Shown one piece after another: positions 6,827 to 14,967 of a stretch of DNA of 18,152 nt. The stretch is from Bacteroidales bacterium. GTDB taxonomy: Bacteria > Bacteroidota > Bacteroidia > Bacteroidales > Azobacteroidaceae. Below the pieces are notes generated by a model, which saw only the letters and a program-made list of their open reading frames with translations, did no database searches and was not told the DNA's origin. Numbering within the stretch: position 1 is the first letter of the stretch; every line of letters begins with the position of its first letter. The position numbers were made by a program, and so were the translations under genes. The DNA lies in contig JAJBTS010000234.1 in NCBI GenBank assembly GCA_020860885.1, positions 1 through 18,152 on the forward strand, written 5' to 3'.

Positions 6827-8059
6827 ATGAAAACATTAAAAACTACAATTTTCGTCACTTTTTTACTCTTTGTTTCTTCCGGCTATGCCCAACTTACGTT
6901 AGACAACAGAGGAACTGCTTTTTTCGGTAATTTTGATACCGTCGGTAAAGGTATATCCGTTACCGATTCCTATACTTCTTCTTCTGCGGTTCCCCTGAAA
7001 ATGGTGCGTACATCCAACAACCGTTTCTATTTCAAACGGAACGATGCCAACCGGGGCGTTTACCTCAACAACCAGGGAATGTTGCGTGTAGGGACCGACA
7101 TAAACGGTTATACTTACGAATCCGATGCAGGCACTCCTTTGGGTATCGTTTCCGACGCCTCCCAAGCCATTGATATGTACCTGATGCTGGACGGTACGTA
7201 CGGCATGCGTATCTGGCATACCGGATTGTACAACGATGCTATTGCTGTTTTTCACCGGGGCAACCTCCGTTTCCAGGTCAGCGGTGCGGGTAATGTGTAT
7301 GGGAGCGGTTTTTTTACTCTTTCTGATGTATCCCGGAAAAAAGATATAGAAAATATCCCTGGGGCTTTATCCAAAGTAATGCAATTACGAGGGGTTGTCT
7401 ATTCGATGAATTCTCCGGAAGAAACTCTTTTGGCAGAAGGGGAAACAGGCGCCAAATTCTCCCGTTCTTTGGAGGAATCTTACAGCCTGCTATCGAAACA
7501 AAAGCCGGAACTTTCTTTGGAGACTTTCCGCCGGATGGAGCAGGAGAAGTCCCGTAAGCGTATAGGGGTGGTTGCCCAGGAAGTGGAGGCTGTTGTTCCT
7601 GAAGTGGTCCGTACCCGTGAAGACGGCCTTAAAGCGGTCGCTTACCAGGAGCTGGTGGGTTTGTTGATCGAAGCTATGAAAGAGCAGCAGGGTAGGATCG
7701 ATGCCCTTAGCCTGGAAGTGGCGGAACTCAAATTAGGACAGCCGGTTTTGAAGTCTTCGGAGAAAACAACCGCCGGCACGACGATAGACCCTGTGTTGTC
7801 CGGCTGTATCCTTTCGCAGAATACTCCCAATCCTTTTACGTCACAGACGGAGATCCGTTATTTCCTACCCGGGAACAATAAAGAGGCTTTTATCGGAGTT
7901 TTCGACATGCAGGGGAAAATGATACTGAAAGAGGAAGCCGTTCCGGGCAACCATAGCATTACGATTCCCGGTTCCTCGCTTCCGGCCGGTATGTATGTGT
8001 ATTCGCTGGTTGTAGGCGGACAGGTGATGGATACGAAACAGATGGTATTAACGAAATAA
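6827..8059 (+). CDS. secreted S74 (endosialidase-chaperone) protein with T9SS sorting domain
   Basis: This 410-residue exported protein has a signal peptide at 1-21 (cleavage near Ala-Gln). Residues 22-162 are a beta-rich, fibre-like region. Residues about 163-300 form a peptidase S74 / endosialidase intramolecular chaperone domain. LSDVSRKKDI at 165-174 carries Ser166 and Lys171 with the spacing of the self-cleaving Ser-Lys dyad known from phage tail spikes. RIGVVAQEVEAVVPEVV at 245-261 and the coiled-coil stretch about 283-302 are also typical. After a short linker, residues about 327-410 are a T9SS type A sorting domain (NTPNPF, LPAGMYVYSLVVGG, ending QMVLTK). This predicts export by the Por machinery and surface attachment. 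It opens a plus-strand cluster of secreted proteins and ends 10 bases before the ATG of the protease gene. Family: high confidence; biological role: unknown. Confidence 0.88.
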   Translation: MKTLKTTIFVTFLLFVSSGYAQLTLDNRGTAFFGNFDTVGKGISVTDSYTSSSAVPLKMVRTSNNRFYFKRNDANRGVYLNNQGMLRVGTDINGYTYESDAGTPLGIVSDASQAIDMYLMLDGTYGMRIWHTGLYNDAIAVFHRGNLRFQVSGAGNVYGSGFFTLSDVSRKKDIENIPGALSKVMQLRGVVYSMNSPEETLLAEGETGAKFSRSLEESYSLLSKQKPELSLETFRRMEQEKSRKRIGVVAQEVEAVVPEVVRTREDGLKAVAYQELVGLLIEAMKEQQGRIDALSLEVAELKLGQPVLKSSEKTTAGTTIDPVLSGCILSQNTPNPFTSQTEIRYFLPGNNKEAFIGVFDMQGKMILKEEAVPGNHSITIPGSSLPAGMYVYSLVVGGQVMDTKQMVLTK

Positions 8060-8069
8060 GGTGGATAAG

Positions 8070-9905
8070 ATGAAAACAATAACAGTAACACTAATAAAAA
8101 CAGGTTTATTCTTAGGCTTGCTGTCTGTCTTTTTCCCGTTGCATTCCCAGCAATCCCCGCCGGCCCGTCAACCTTATTATTACTACAAAGGGGAAAGGGT
8201 ATCCTTACGTATTGATAAAGAACATGTGAATATCCGCCTGGAAGATGAGCCGGTTGATTTGTCCCTCTCCCGGTTAGAAAAACTCAACCTGGAACCGGCT
8301 GTTGACAAGGAAGACATCCGGCAGGGAGGAATAACGAAGTTTAAGGTCCGTCCTTCCGGTAAGGCTACGGATTATGCCGGACAGGTAAAAGAGTTGAAGA
8401 AAGAGGCTTCTGTCCGGAACGTTTTCCCTTTTGTGGGCTCCAATGGGGATTACCGGAGTACTTCGGATCTTTTTTACGTCAGGTTAAAGAGTCTTTCCGA
8501 TACTACCCTTCTCTTTGCCCTGGCAAGGGAGAAAGATATAGACATACTTCGTCCGGTTGCATCCATGCCTTTGTGGTACGCCCTTTCTTTCCTGAATTCC
8601 CCATCCTTTGAAAACTCTTTGGAAGCGACGAATTATTTTTATGAAACAGGATATTTTGAAGAGATAGACCCTGCTTTTATGTTTGATTTCCGTCCCAGTT
8701 GTTCGAACGATTCATTGTTTAATAGGTTATGGGGCTTACAGAATACTTCTTTCCCGGGTATTGATATCAATATCTGCGAGGCATGGACGCTGAGTAAAGG
8801 CGCGGGGGTCACTGTAGCTGTCCTTGACCAGGGGATACAGAGGGATCATCCGGACCTGGCTGCCAATATGCACCACTTAAGTTTGGATGCCAGGAGTAAT
8901 CCTCGTGATTCCATACCCAGTAATTATGATTATCATGATGCCCATGGGACGCAAGTTGCCGGAATAATTGCAGCCGTGAAAGACAATAACTTTCAGGTAG
9001 TGGGGGTTGCCCCGGAAGCCAAGATAATGGGAATCGGCCATAATTTAGATAATAGTGATAAAAAGATGTCTGAATATATGGTAAACGGGATGAATTGGGC
9101 TGTGGACAATGGAGCGGATGTGATTAATAATTCGTGGGGTGATCAGTTAAAAGGAGACCTTGCTAGCTCTTTGCTGGAAGGTGCTATCATGAATGCTTTG
9201 ACACACGGCCGGGGAGGAAAGGGGTGTATCGTGGTGTTTGCAGCCGGTAACAATGGAGCCGTGGATTATCCGGCCCGCTTCCATGATGATATTTTATGTG
9301 TAGGGGCTATTGATAGTGTAGGAGACAGAGCCGATTTTGGAGGTGGATATAAATCCGCAGCCGGAATCAAGTTAGATCTTGTCGCTCCCGGGAAGGAAAT
9401 TTATACTACCGATAATAATGGTGGATTCATTGCAGAATCAGGTACCTCTTATGCTGCTCCTTACGTATCGGGCGTTGCTGCCCTGATGCTTTCTTCCAAT
9501 CCTGACCTTACGGGAAAACAAGTTCGGGATATCCTGGAGAGGACCGCCCGGAAAATAGGTAATTACCCTTACCTGGAAATCCAGGAACGTGAAAACGGTA
9601 GTTGGCACGAATATGTAGGGTATGGCCTGGTGGATGCTTACCGGGCTGTGAAACAGGTTCACTATTATGTGGATGATTGGTCTTACTCGGCAACGGGCGA
9701 TATCTTTGCTTTCCCGTGTGAAAGGGAAGTGCGTATTCAGGATATTGATTTGCAGGAGGGTTCTATGCTGGTGGCCGGATCCAATAAAAAAGTGAAGATC
9801 GTTTCTTCGTTCAAAGCCCGTAAAGGAAGCCGGATAGAGATCACCACCCCTGATAAGGTAAGGGAGAAATATACCGATTGCAACGACGACGACCGTTACA
9901 GGTAA
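8070..9905 (+). CDS. secreted subtilisin-like serine protease (peptidase S8)
   Basis: I start this gene at the ATG at 8070, where the signal peptide (MKTITV onward, cleaved near His-Ser-Gln) begins. A GTG at 8061 would add three residues. The product is 611 residues. Residues about 28-215 are a propeptide-like region, with the Tyr-rich opening and charged beta strands usual in Bacteroidetes S8 proteases. The catalytic domain shows Asp253 (VAVLDQGI), His292 (HGTQVAG), the oxyanion Asn394 (AAGNNG) and Ser460 (GTSYAAP), so it should be active. Residues about 540-595 resemble the 3-coathanger-stack module that often precedes a T9SS sorting domain. Here the protein stops soon after, at CNDDDRYR, and no sorting domain is present, unlike its neighbours. 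It probably shares a transcript with the S74 gene (10-base gap). It may cleave surface or extracellular proteins, but the target is unknown. Confidence 0.92.
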   Translation: MKTITVTLIKTGLFLGLLSVFFPLHSQQSPPARQPYYYYKGERVSLRIDKEHVNIRLEDEPVDLSLSRLEKLNLEPAVDKEDIRQGGITKFKVRPSGKATDYAGQVKELKKEASVRNVFPFVGSNGDYRSTSDLFYVRLKSLSDTTLLFALAREKDIDILRPVASMPLWYALSFLNSPSFENSLEATNYFYETGYFEEIDPAFMFDFRPSCSNDSLFNRLWGLQNTSFPGIDINICEAWTLSKGAGVTVAVLDQGIQRDHPDLAANMHHLSLDARSNPRDSIPSNYDYHDAHGTQVAGIIAAVKDNNFQVVGVAPEAKIMGIGHNLDNSDKKMSEYMVNGMNWAVDNGADVINNSWGDQLKGDLASSLLEGAIMNALTHGRGGKGCIVVFAAGNNGAVDYPARFHDDILCVGAIDSVGDRADFGGGYKSAAGIKLDLVAPGKEIYTTDNNGGFIAESGTSYAAPYVSGVAALMLSSNPDLTGKQVRDILERTARKIGNYPYLEIQERENGSWHEYVGYGLVDAYRAVKQVHYYVDDWSYSATGDIFAFPCEREVRIQDIDLQEGSMLVAGSNKKVKIVSSFKARKGSRIEITTPDKVREKYTDCNDDDRYR

Positions 9906-9965
9906 GTACTATATTATATTGGATAATAATAAAATAGGAGTTCAAATCAAAATACTGAATAAATA

Positions 9966-11546
9966 ATGAAAACAATACAATTACTTTTTATCGTTTTAAT
10001 TCTTTTACCCTTTCGTCTTTCATCACAGGAGCTGGTCGTGGATGAAACGTTCGGGGAAAAGGGTATAACTGCCATCCCTGGTATATATCAGGTCCTTCTG
10101 ACCGATTTTGACAGCGAAGGTAATATCCTAATGACTGCTTACCCGGAATATAATAATCCTGCCATGGCAATAGTTAAAGTGGATTTAAAGGGGATACTGG
10201 TTGAGGATTTCGGAAACGGAGGGATCTTTTCTATTCCTCTCGATACGGTAAAGATCCTTGATATCAATATAGATTCTAAAGATAATATTGTTGTTACCGG
10301 CTTTGACCGGGATGAAAATCTGGTATTGATCAGGATAACAAAAAATGGAATATTGGATGAAACTTTCGGAGAAAATGGGATAAAAACCATTAATAATATT
10401 GGGGAAATGTGGGTCCAATCTGTTATTGTTCAATCGGATGACAGGATTTTGATTGGAGGGTGGTACTATTACGATCCTGAATTAAGGCTCGATGGAATAT
10501 ACTTTATTCGTCTTACTACTGAAGGAAATCGGGATGAAACTTTCGGTGAAAAGGGTATCGTTTCTTTGAAAATGAACCAGACTGGCTATGGTTTTTTAAC
10601 GGTATTGGAAGATTATTCTCTAGTGTTAGTTACATCATCCGATAGCCTGATAAAATTAAAAAGCGACGGTTCTTTGGATGAAAGCTTTAAAGGTAATGGC
10701 ATCGTAAATCTAACCTACAATGATTTAAGGTTTATTGTAAGGGGTTTTCTCTTTCTTTCCGACCAGTCGTTTTTAATTACAGGATATACTCCAATTGACG
10801 GCTCTACGAATAGTTACTGTTTTAAGATGGATTTGCAGGGAAATATCATTACTGAATTCGGGGAAGAGGGTTTTTTGGCCCATTCTTTAATTGATAATTA
10901 TGGTATTATAGAACAACCCGATGGAAAGATTTTATTATTAGGGTATTATGATTTATTACGTATCACCCCTCGCGGTGAAATGGATACTGGTTTTGCCAAT
11001 AAAGGAGTTTTTTCACATAAAAAAAATGATTTTATGTATGTTCCTTTCGGTTTTACTCTAATGGATGATGGAAAAATAATGCTAAGTAAAGATGGGTATT
11101 TCCAAGAAAATTATTATGTTATCTGTTTAGATAAGAATGGAGAGGTTCTCCTGGAGGATGTTTTTTATAAATTCCCTGCGGATTATTCCTGCAAAATAAT
11201 GGTATATAATGACTGCCGATGGCTTTTAGTATCCCGGAAATGGGGTTCTCCCCTTCTTTTAACCCGTATAAAACTGAAAATGAAAGACGATACTTCCATA
11301 CCGCGTATTAAATCCGGAGTATCTGTTTATCCTTCCGGAACTTCCGGTAGTCTGAAGATAGAGTCTGAAGCAGATCCTGTCCGGTCTGTGATCATAACCG
11401 GGATAGATGGCAGGATGCTGTTTTCAAAGAATTATGGGTCGCAGCACTCTGTTCAGGTAGATAATCTTCCGGTAAATACCGTTGTGATTCTGCGAATAAC
11501 GTTAGAATCGGGAGAAGTGATAAGTTGCAAGTCCGTGGTAAAATGA
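9966..11546 (+). CDS. delta-60-repeat beta-propeller-like surface protein with T9SS sorting domain, copy 1
   Basis: This 526-residue exported protein has a signal peptide at 1-20 (cleavage LSS|QE). Seven D-x-x-F-G-type delta-60 motifs lie at about residues 26, 80, 131, 190, 238, 296 and 340 (for example DETFGENG, DESFKGNG, DTGFANKG), spaced 44-59 residues. That suggests a seven-bladed beta-propeller. After a linker, residues about 449-526 are a T9SS sorting domain (VSVYPSG, ITGIDGRMLFSKNY, LPVNTVVILRITLESGEVI, ending KSVVK). It should be exported by T9SS and fixed to or released from the surface. It is the first of three tandem paralogues and begins 60 bases after the protease stop, with the same CTGAATAAATA leader as copy 2. 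An unpaired Cys521 is found near the C-terminus where copies 2 and 3 have Gly. Ligand or partner unknown. Confidence 0.88.
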   Translation: MKTIQLLFIVLILLPFRLSSQELVVDETFGEKGITAIPGIYQVLLTDFDSEGNILMTAYPEYNNPAMAIVKVDLKGILVEDFGNGGIFSIPLDTVKILDINIDSKDNIVVTGFDRDENLVLIRITKNGILDETFGENGIKTINNIGEMWVQSVIVQSDDRILIGGWYYYDPELRLDGIYFIRLTTEGNRDETFGEKGIVSLKMNQTGYGFLTVLEDYSLVLVTSSDSLIKLKSDGSLDESFKGNGIVNLTYNDLRFIVRGFLFLSDQSFLITGYTPIDGSTNSYCFKMDLQGNIITEFGEEGFLAHSLIDNYGIIEQPDGKILLLGYYDLLRITPRGEMDTGFANKGVFSHKKNDFMYVPFGFTLMDDGKIMLSKDGYFQENYYVICLDKNGEVLLEDVFYKFPADYSCKIMVYNDCRWLLVSRKWGSPLLLTRIKLKMKDDTSIPRIKSGVSVYPSGTSGSLKIESEADPVRSVIITGIDGRMLFSKNYGSQHSVQVDNLPVNTVVILRITLESGEVISCKSVVK

Positions 11547-11623
11547 CAATAGATTACTAATCAAAAGTACCCTGAGAATATATTATCAATTTATTTAGTG
11601 GTGCTGTGAAATCTGAATAAATA
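11547..11623 (+). repeat. 77-bp spacer between tandem copies 1 and 2
   Basis: This spacer and the one at 13199-13275 are both 77 bases. Both begin CAATAGATTACTAAT and end with a shared GGTGCTGTGAAAT plus CTGAATAAAYA leader. The middle has diverged. It marks the duplication unit (about 1.65 kb). No TAnnTTTG box is seen, so read-through from upstream is likely. Confidence 0.75.
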
Positions 11624-13198
11624 ATGAAAACAATACAATTACTTTTTATCGTTTTACTTCTCTTCCCCCTTCGTCTTTCAGGACAGGAACTTGTTGTGGA
11701 TGAAACGTTCGGGGAAAAGGGTACCGTTTCTATTCCAGGTATCGATTGGGTTCTTTCCACAGCTTTGGACAGCAAAGGCAATATCCTGATGACTGCTTAT
11801 CCGGAATATGGTAAATCTACCATGGCGGTAATTAAAGTGAATTCGAATGGGGTGCTGGATCAGGATTTCGGAAGCGGAGGAATCTTTACTATTGATTCCA
11901 TTAAAATTACTAACCTGACTTTTGATTCAAATGACAATATTATTTTAACCGGTTTTGATCCGAATGCTGATTTATTACTGATCCGAATAACAAGGAACGG
12001 AGTATTGGATGAAACATTCGGGGAGAAGGGAAGAGTGACAATTAATAATATGCGGGAAGTAACGTTTCAATCGGTCATTATCCAATCCGATAACCGGATT
12101 TTGGTTGGAGGATGGTACTCTACTGCTCTTAACCCACAATACAAAAATATACTTTTTATCCGTATCACGACGGAAGGAGAGTTTGATGAAAGTTTTGGAG
12201 AAAATGGTATTGTTCGCTTCCCACCGGAATTGAATGGTTATTCTTCTGTAACTGTATTGGAGGATTATTCCCTTTTATTAGTTGCATCATCTAATGTCCT
12301 TGTAAAATTAAAAAGCGACGGTTCCCTGGATGAAAGTTTCAATGGTAACGGCATAATCAGGTTAAGCTACAATGATTTAAGGCTTACCATTGAACGGCTC
12401 ACCCTTTTATCCGACCAGTCATTTTTAGTGGTAATAAAAATTTATTTCTCTTATGATCCGAGCGGTTATTGTTTTAAGATGGATTTACAGGGGAATTTAG
12501 TAACGGATTTCGGGGAGGATGGAATTCTGGCAGAAGACCTTTTTTTGGATTCCCAGAATATGTTAGAACAACCCGATGGAAAGATTTTAATTTTTGGGGG
12601 AGATTTATTCCGGATTACTGTTGATGGTAAATTGGATACTGGTTTTGCTGATAATGGAGTTTTCGATCACTGGAAAGACCATCATTCTTATTCCCTTTTC
12701 GGTTTTACCTTACTGGATGATGGGAGAATAATGCTAAGCAAAGATTCCTATTACCAGGGAAAGTATTATATTACCTTTTTAGATAAGAATGGTGAAGTCC
12801 TTTGTGATGAGATTTTTTATAAATTCCCGATGGATTATTCCACAGACGTAATGGTATATAATGATACCCAATGGATGATGGTCTCCCAGGCAATGAACCG
12901 TCCCCTTCTTTTAACCCGTATAAAATTGAAAATGAAAGACGATACTTCCATACCCAGTATTGAATCCGGAGTATCTGTTTATCCTTGCGGGACTCCCGGT
13001 AGCCTAAAGATAGATTCTGAAGCGGATCCTGTCCGGTCTGTAACCATAACCGGGATAGACGGCAGTATGTTGTTTTCAAATAATTATGTACCGCAGCATT
13101 CTGTTCAGGTGGATAACCTTCCGGTAAATACTGTTGTAATCCTGAGGATAACGTTAGGGTCAGGAGAAGTGATAAGTGGCAAGTCCGTGGTAAAATGA
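11624..13198 (+). CDS. delta-60-repeat beta-propeller-like surface protein with T9SS sorting domain, copy 2
   Basis: This 524-residue paralogue of copy 1 has the same layout: signal peptide 1-20, delta-60 motifs at about 26, 79, 129, 188, 236, 294 and 338, and a T9SS sorting domain from about 447 to the end (KSVVK). The signal peptide, first blade and sorting domain are close to copies 1 and 3. Blades 2-3 differ most: GFDPNADLLLIRITRNGVL replaces the DENLVLIRITKNGIL type found in the other two, and the short PxDT segment before blade 2 is missing. The first 90 residues are nearly the same as copy 3 (GTVSIPGIDWVLSTA). A cysteine replaces serine in VYPCGTPG. It lies in the middle of the tandem array and is probably read on the same transcript. 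The function is unknown beyond predicted surface exposure. Confidence 0.88.
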   Translation: MKTIQLLFIVLLLFPLRLSGQELVVDETFGEKGTVSIPGIDWVLSTALDSKGNILMTAYPEYGKSTMAVIKVNSNGVLDQDFGSGGIFTIDSIKITNLTFDSNDNIILTGFDPNADLLLIRITRNGVLDETFGEKGRVTINNMREVTFQSVIIQSDNRILVGGWYSTALNPQYKNILFIRITTEGEFDESFGENGIVRFPPELNGYSSVTVLEDYSLLLVASSNVLVKLKSDGSLDESFNGNGIIRLSYNDLRLTIERLTLLSDQSFLVVIKIYFSYDPSGYCFKMDLQGNLVTDFGEDGILAEDLFLDSQNMLEQPDGKILIFGGDLFRITVDGKLDTGFADNGVFDHWKDHHSYSLFGFTLLDDGRIMLSKDSYYQGKYYITFLDKNGEVLCDEIFYKFPMDYSTDVMVYNDTQWMMVSQAMNRPLLLTRIKLKMKDDTSIPSIESGVSVYPCGTPGSLKIDSEADPVRSVTITGIDGSMLFSNNYVPQHSVQVDNLPVNTVVILRITLGSGEVISGKSVVK

Positions 13199-13275
13199 CA
13201 ATAGATTACTAATTAAAGCACGTCAAAAAATATATTGTCAATTTTTTAGCGGTGCTGTGAAATACTGAATAAACA
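13199..13275 (+). repeat. 77-bp spacer between tandem copies 2 and 3
   Basis: It is equal in length to the spacer at 11547-11623 and conserved with it at both ends, while the central part differs by substitutions. It supports stepwise tandem duplication of a unit made of gene plus spacer. No promoter or terminator is seen in it. Confidence 0.75.
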
Positions 13276-14883
13276 ATGAAAACAATCCAATTACTTTTTA
13301 TCGTTTTACTTCTCTTCCCCATCCGTCTTTCATCACAGGAACTGGTTGTGGATGAAACGTTCGGGGAAAAGGGTACCGTTTCCATTCCGGGTATCGACTG
13401 GGTTCTTTCAACAGCTGTTGACAGCAAAGGCAATATCCTGATGACCGCTTACCCCGAATATGGTAAAAATACCATGGCGGTAATTAAAGTGGATTCGAAT
13501 GGGGTGCTGGATGAGGATTTCGGAGCCGGAGGAATCTTTACTATTCCTATCGATACCTTAAGGATTCCCGCCAGGAAGCACAATATAGGTTTAGATCTAC
13601 GTATAGATTTGAACGATAACATTGTTGTTACCGGTTTTGACCAGGATGAAAATCTGGTATTGGTACGGATAACGAAAAACGGAATATTGGATGAAAAGTT
13701 CGGAGAAAATGGGATAATGACGATTGATAAGATAGGTGGTTTGGTCTGGCTTAATTCTGTTGTTATCCAATCCGATAACCGGATACTTATCGGAGGGTGG
13801 TATCACTATTCTACTCCTGAATCTAGCGCAGAAGATATATTTCTTATCCGTCTTACTTCGGAAGGAAAGCTTGATGAAACCTTTGGAGAGAAAGGGAAAG
13901 TCCTTTCCTTACTGGGACTGACCGATTATTCCTCTGTAACGGTATTGGAAGATTATTCCCTTTTATTAGTAGTACCTTCCAATATCCTTGTAAAATTAAA
14001 AAATGACGGTTCCCTGGATGAGAGTTTTAATGGGAATGGTATGTTGACTTTGACATACAAGGATTTAAGGTTTACTATTGAGCAGCTTTCGCTTTTATCT
14101 GACCAGTCTTTTTTAGTGGCAGGAAAAGTTTATTTCTCTGTCGATCCGAGCGGCTATTGTTTTAAGATGGATTTACAGGGAAATTTCGTTACTGATTTCG
14201 GTGAGGATGGAGTCCTGGCTGAAGATGGTATTTTGCATTCCCCTGATATCATAGAACAACCCGACGGAAAGGTTTTGTTTCTAGGCACTGATTTAGTGCG
14301 GATCACTTCGGATGGTAAATTGGATACGGGTTTTGCCGATAATGGAGTTTTTTCTCATACAAAAGATCATTTATCTTATTCCCTTTTTGGTTTTACCTTA
14401 CAGGAGGATGGGAAAATAATGCTGAGTAAATTCCGATATGCCACTCAAAATTATTACATTACCTGTTTGGATAATAATGGAGAGGTTCTTTTTGATAATA
14501 TTTTTTACCAATTAGATAGAGATTATACCAGTAACGTCCTGGTATATAACGATACCCAATGGATGGTCGTCTCCCAGGAAATGAACCTTCCCCTTCATTT
14601 AACCCGTATAAAACTGAAAATGAAAGACGATACTTCCCTATCCCGTATTGAATCCGTGGTATCTGTTTATCCTTCCGGGACTCCCGGTAGCCTGAAGATA
14701 GAATCTAAAACGGATCCTGTCCGGTCTGTAACCATAACCGGGATAGACGGCAGACTGTTGTTTTCAAAAAATTATGGGTCGCAACACTCTGTTCAGGTGG
14801 ATAACCTTCCGGTAAATACTGTTGTAATCCTGAGGATAACGTTAGAGGCAGGAGAAGTGATAAGTGGCAAGTCCGTTCTCTGA
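13276..14883 (+). CDS. delta-60-repeat beta-propeller-like surface protein with T9SS sorting domain, copy 3
   Basis: This 535-residue third paralogue has signal peptide 1-20, seven D-x-x-F-type delta-60 motifs and a T9SS sorting domain. The first 90 residues match copy 2, while the region around FDQDENLVLVRITKNGIL and GENGIMTI matches copy 1. A later block (NILVKLKNDGSLDESFNGNG) again matches copy 2, so the gene looks mosaic. Before the second blade it carries extra residues (RIPARKHNIG) absent from the others, which accounts for much of its extra length. The extreme C-terminus is changed: it ends KSVL, where copies 1 and 2 end KSVVK, so the terminal Lys is missing. The last gene of the cluster, it stops about 22 bases before a strong terminator. 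Its role is unknown. Surface attachment is inferred from the sorting domain. Confidence 0.88.
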   Translation: MKTIQLLFIVLLLFPIRLSSQELVVDETFGEKGTVSIPGIDWVLSTAVDSKGNILMTAYPEYGKNTMAVIKVDSNGVLDEDFGAGGIFTIPIDTLRIPARKHNIGLDLRIDLNDNIVVTGFDQDENLVLVRITKNGILDEKFGENGIMTIDKIGGLVWLNSVVIQSDNRILIGGWYHYSTPESSAEDIFLIRLTSEGKLDETFGEKGKVLSLLGLTDYSSVTVLEDYSLLLVVPSNILVKLKNDGSLDESFNGNGMLTLTYKDLRFTIEQLSLLSDQSFLVAGKVYFSVDPSGYCFKMDLQGNFVTDFGEDGVLAEDGILHSPDIIEQPDGKVLFLGTDLVRITSDGKLDTGFADNGVFSHTKDHLSYSLFGFTLQEDGKIMLSKFRYATQNYYITCLDNNGEVLFDNIFYQLDRDYTSNVLVYNDTQWMVVSQEMNLPLHLTRIKLKMKDDTSLSRIESVVSVYPSGTPGSLKIESKTDPVRSVTITGIDGRLLFSKNYGSQHSVQVDNLPVNTVVILRITLEAGEVISGKSVL

Positions 14884-14905
14884 TAATTGGCTAAATTAGT
14901 ACAAA

Positions 14906-14934
14906 AAGGTTGTTTGAATCCTGCAAACAACCTT
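14906..14934. terminator. bidirectional intrinsic terminator
   Basis: AAGGTTGTTTG (14906-14916) pairs perfectly with CAAACAACCTT (14924-14934) around a 7-base loop. It is preceded by an A-run and followed by the T-rich TTCTACTTTTTCTTTT. It lies between convergent units, 22 bases after copy 3 and 33 bases after the lipoprotein stop on the other strand, so it can end both transcripts. Confidence 0.85.
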
Positions 14935-14967
14935 CTTCTACTTTTTCTTTTATGGCATTTTTACGCT

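Larger units (their letters stand above)
9966..14883 (+). repeat. tandem array of three ~1.65-kb gene repeats
   Basis: Start-to-start distances are 1658 and 1652 bases. Signal-peptide codons, spacers, first blade and sorting domain are the best conserved at DNA level, and the central blades diverge more. The repeats are long and similar enough for homologous recombination between copies. Confidence 0.85.

Noticed and set aside
6899..8091. Antisense frames within the S74 gene
   Set aside because: They are shadows of a well-supported coding sequence and have no features of their own.
13736..13921. 61-codon frame inside copy 3 in another frame
   Set aside because: It is fully contained in the delta-60 gene and arises from its codon pattern.
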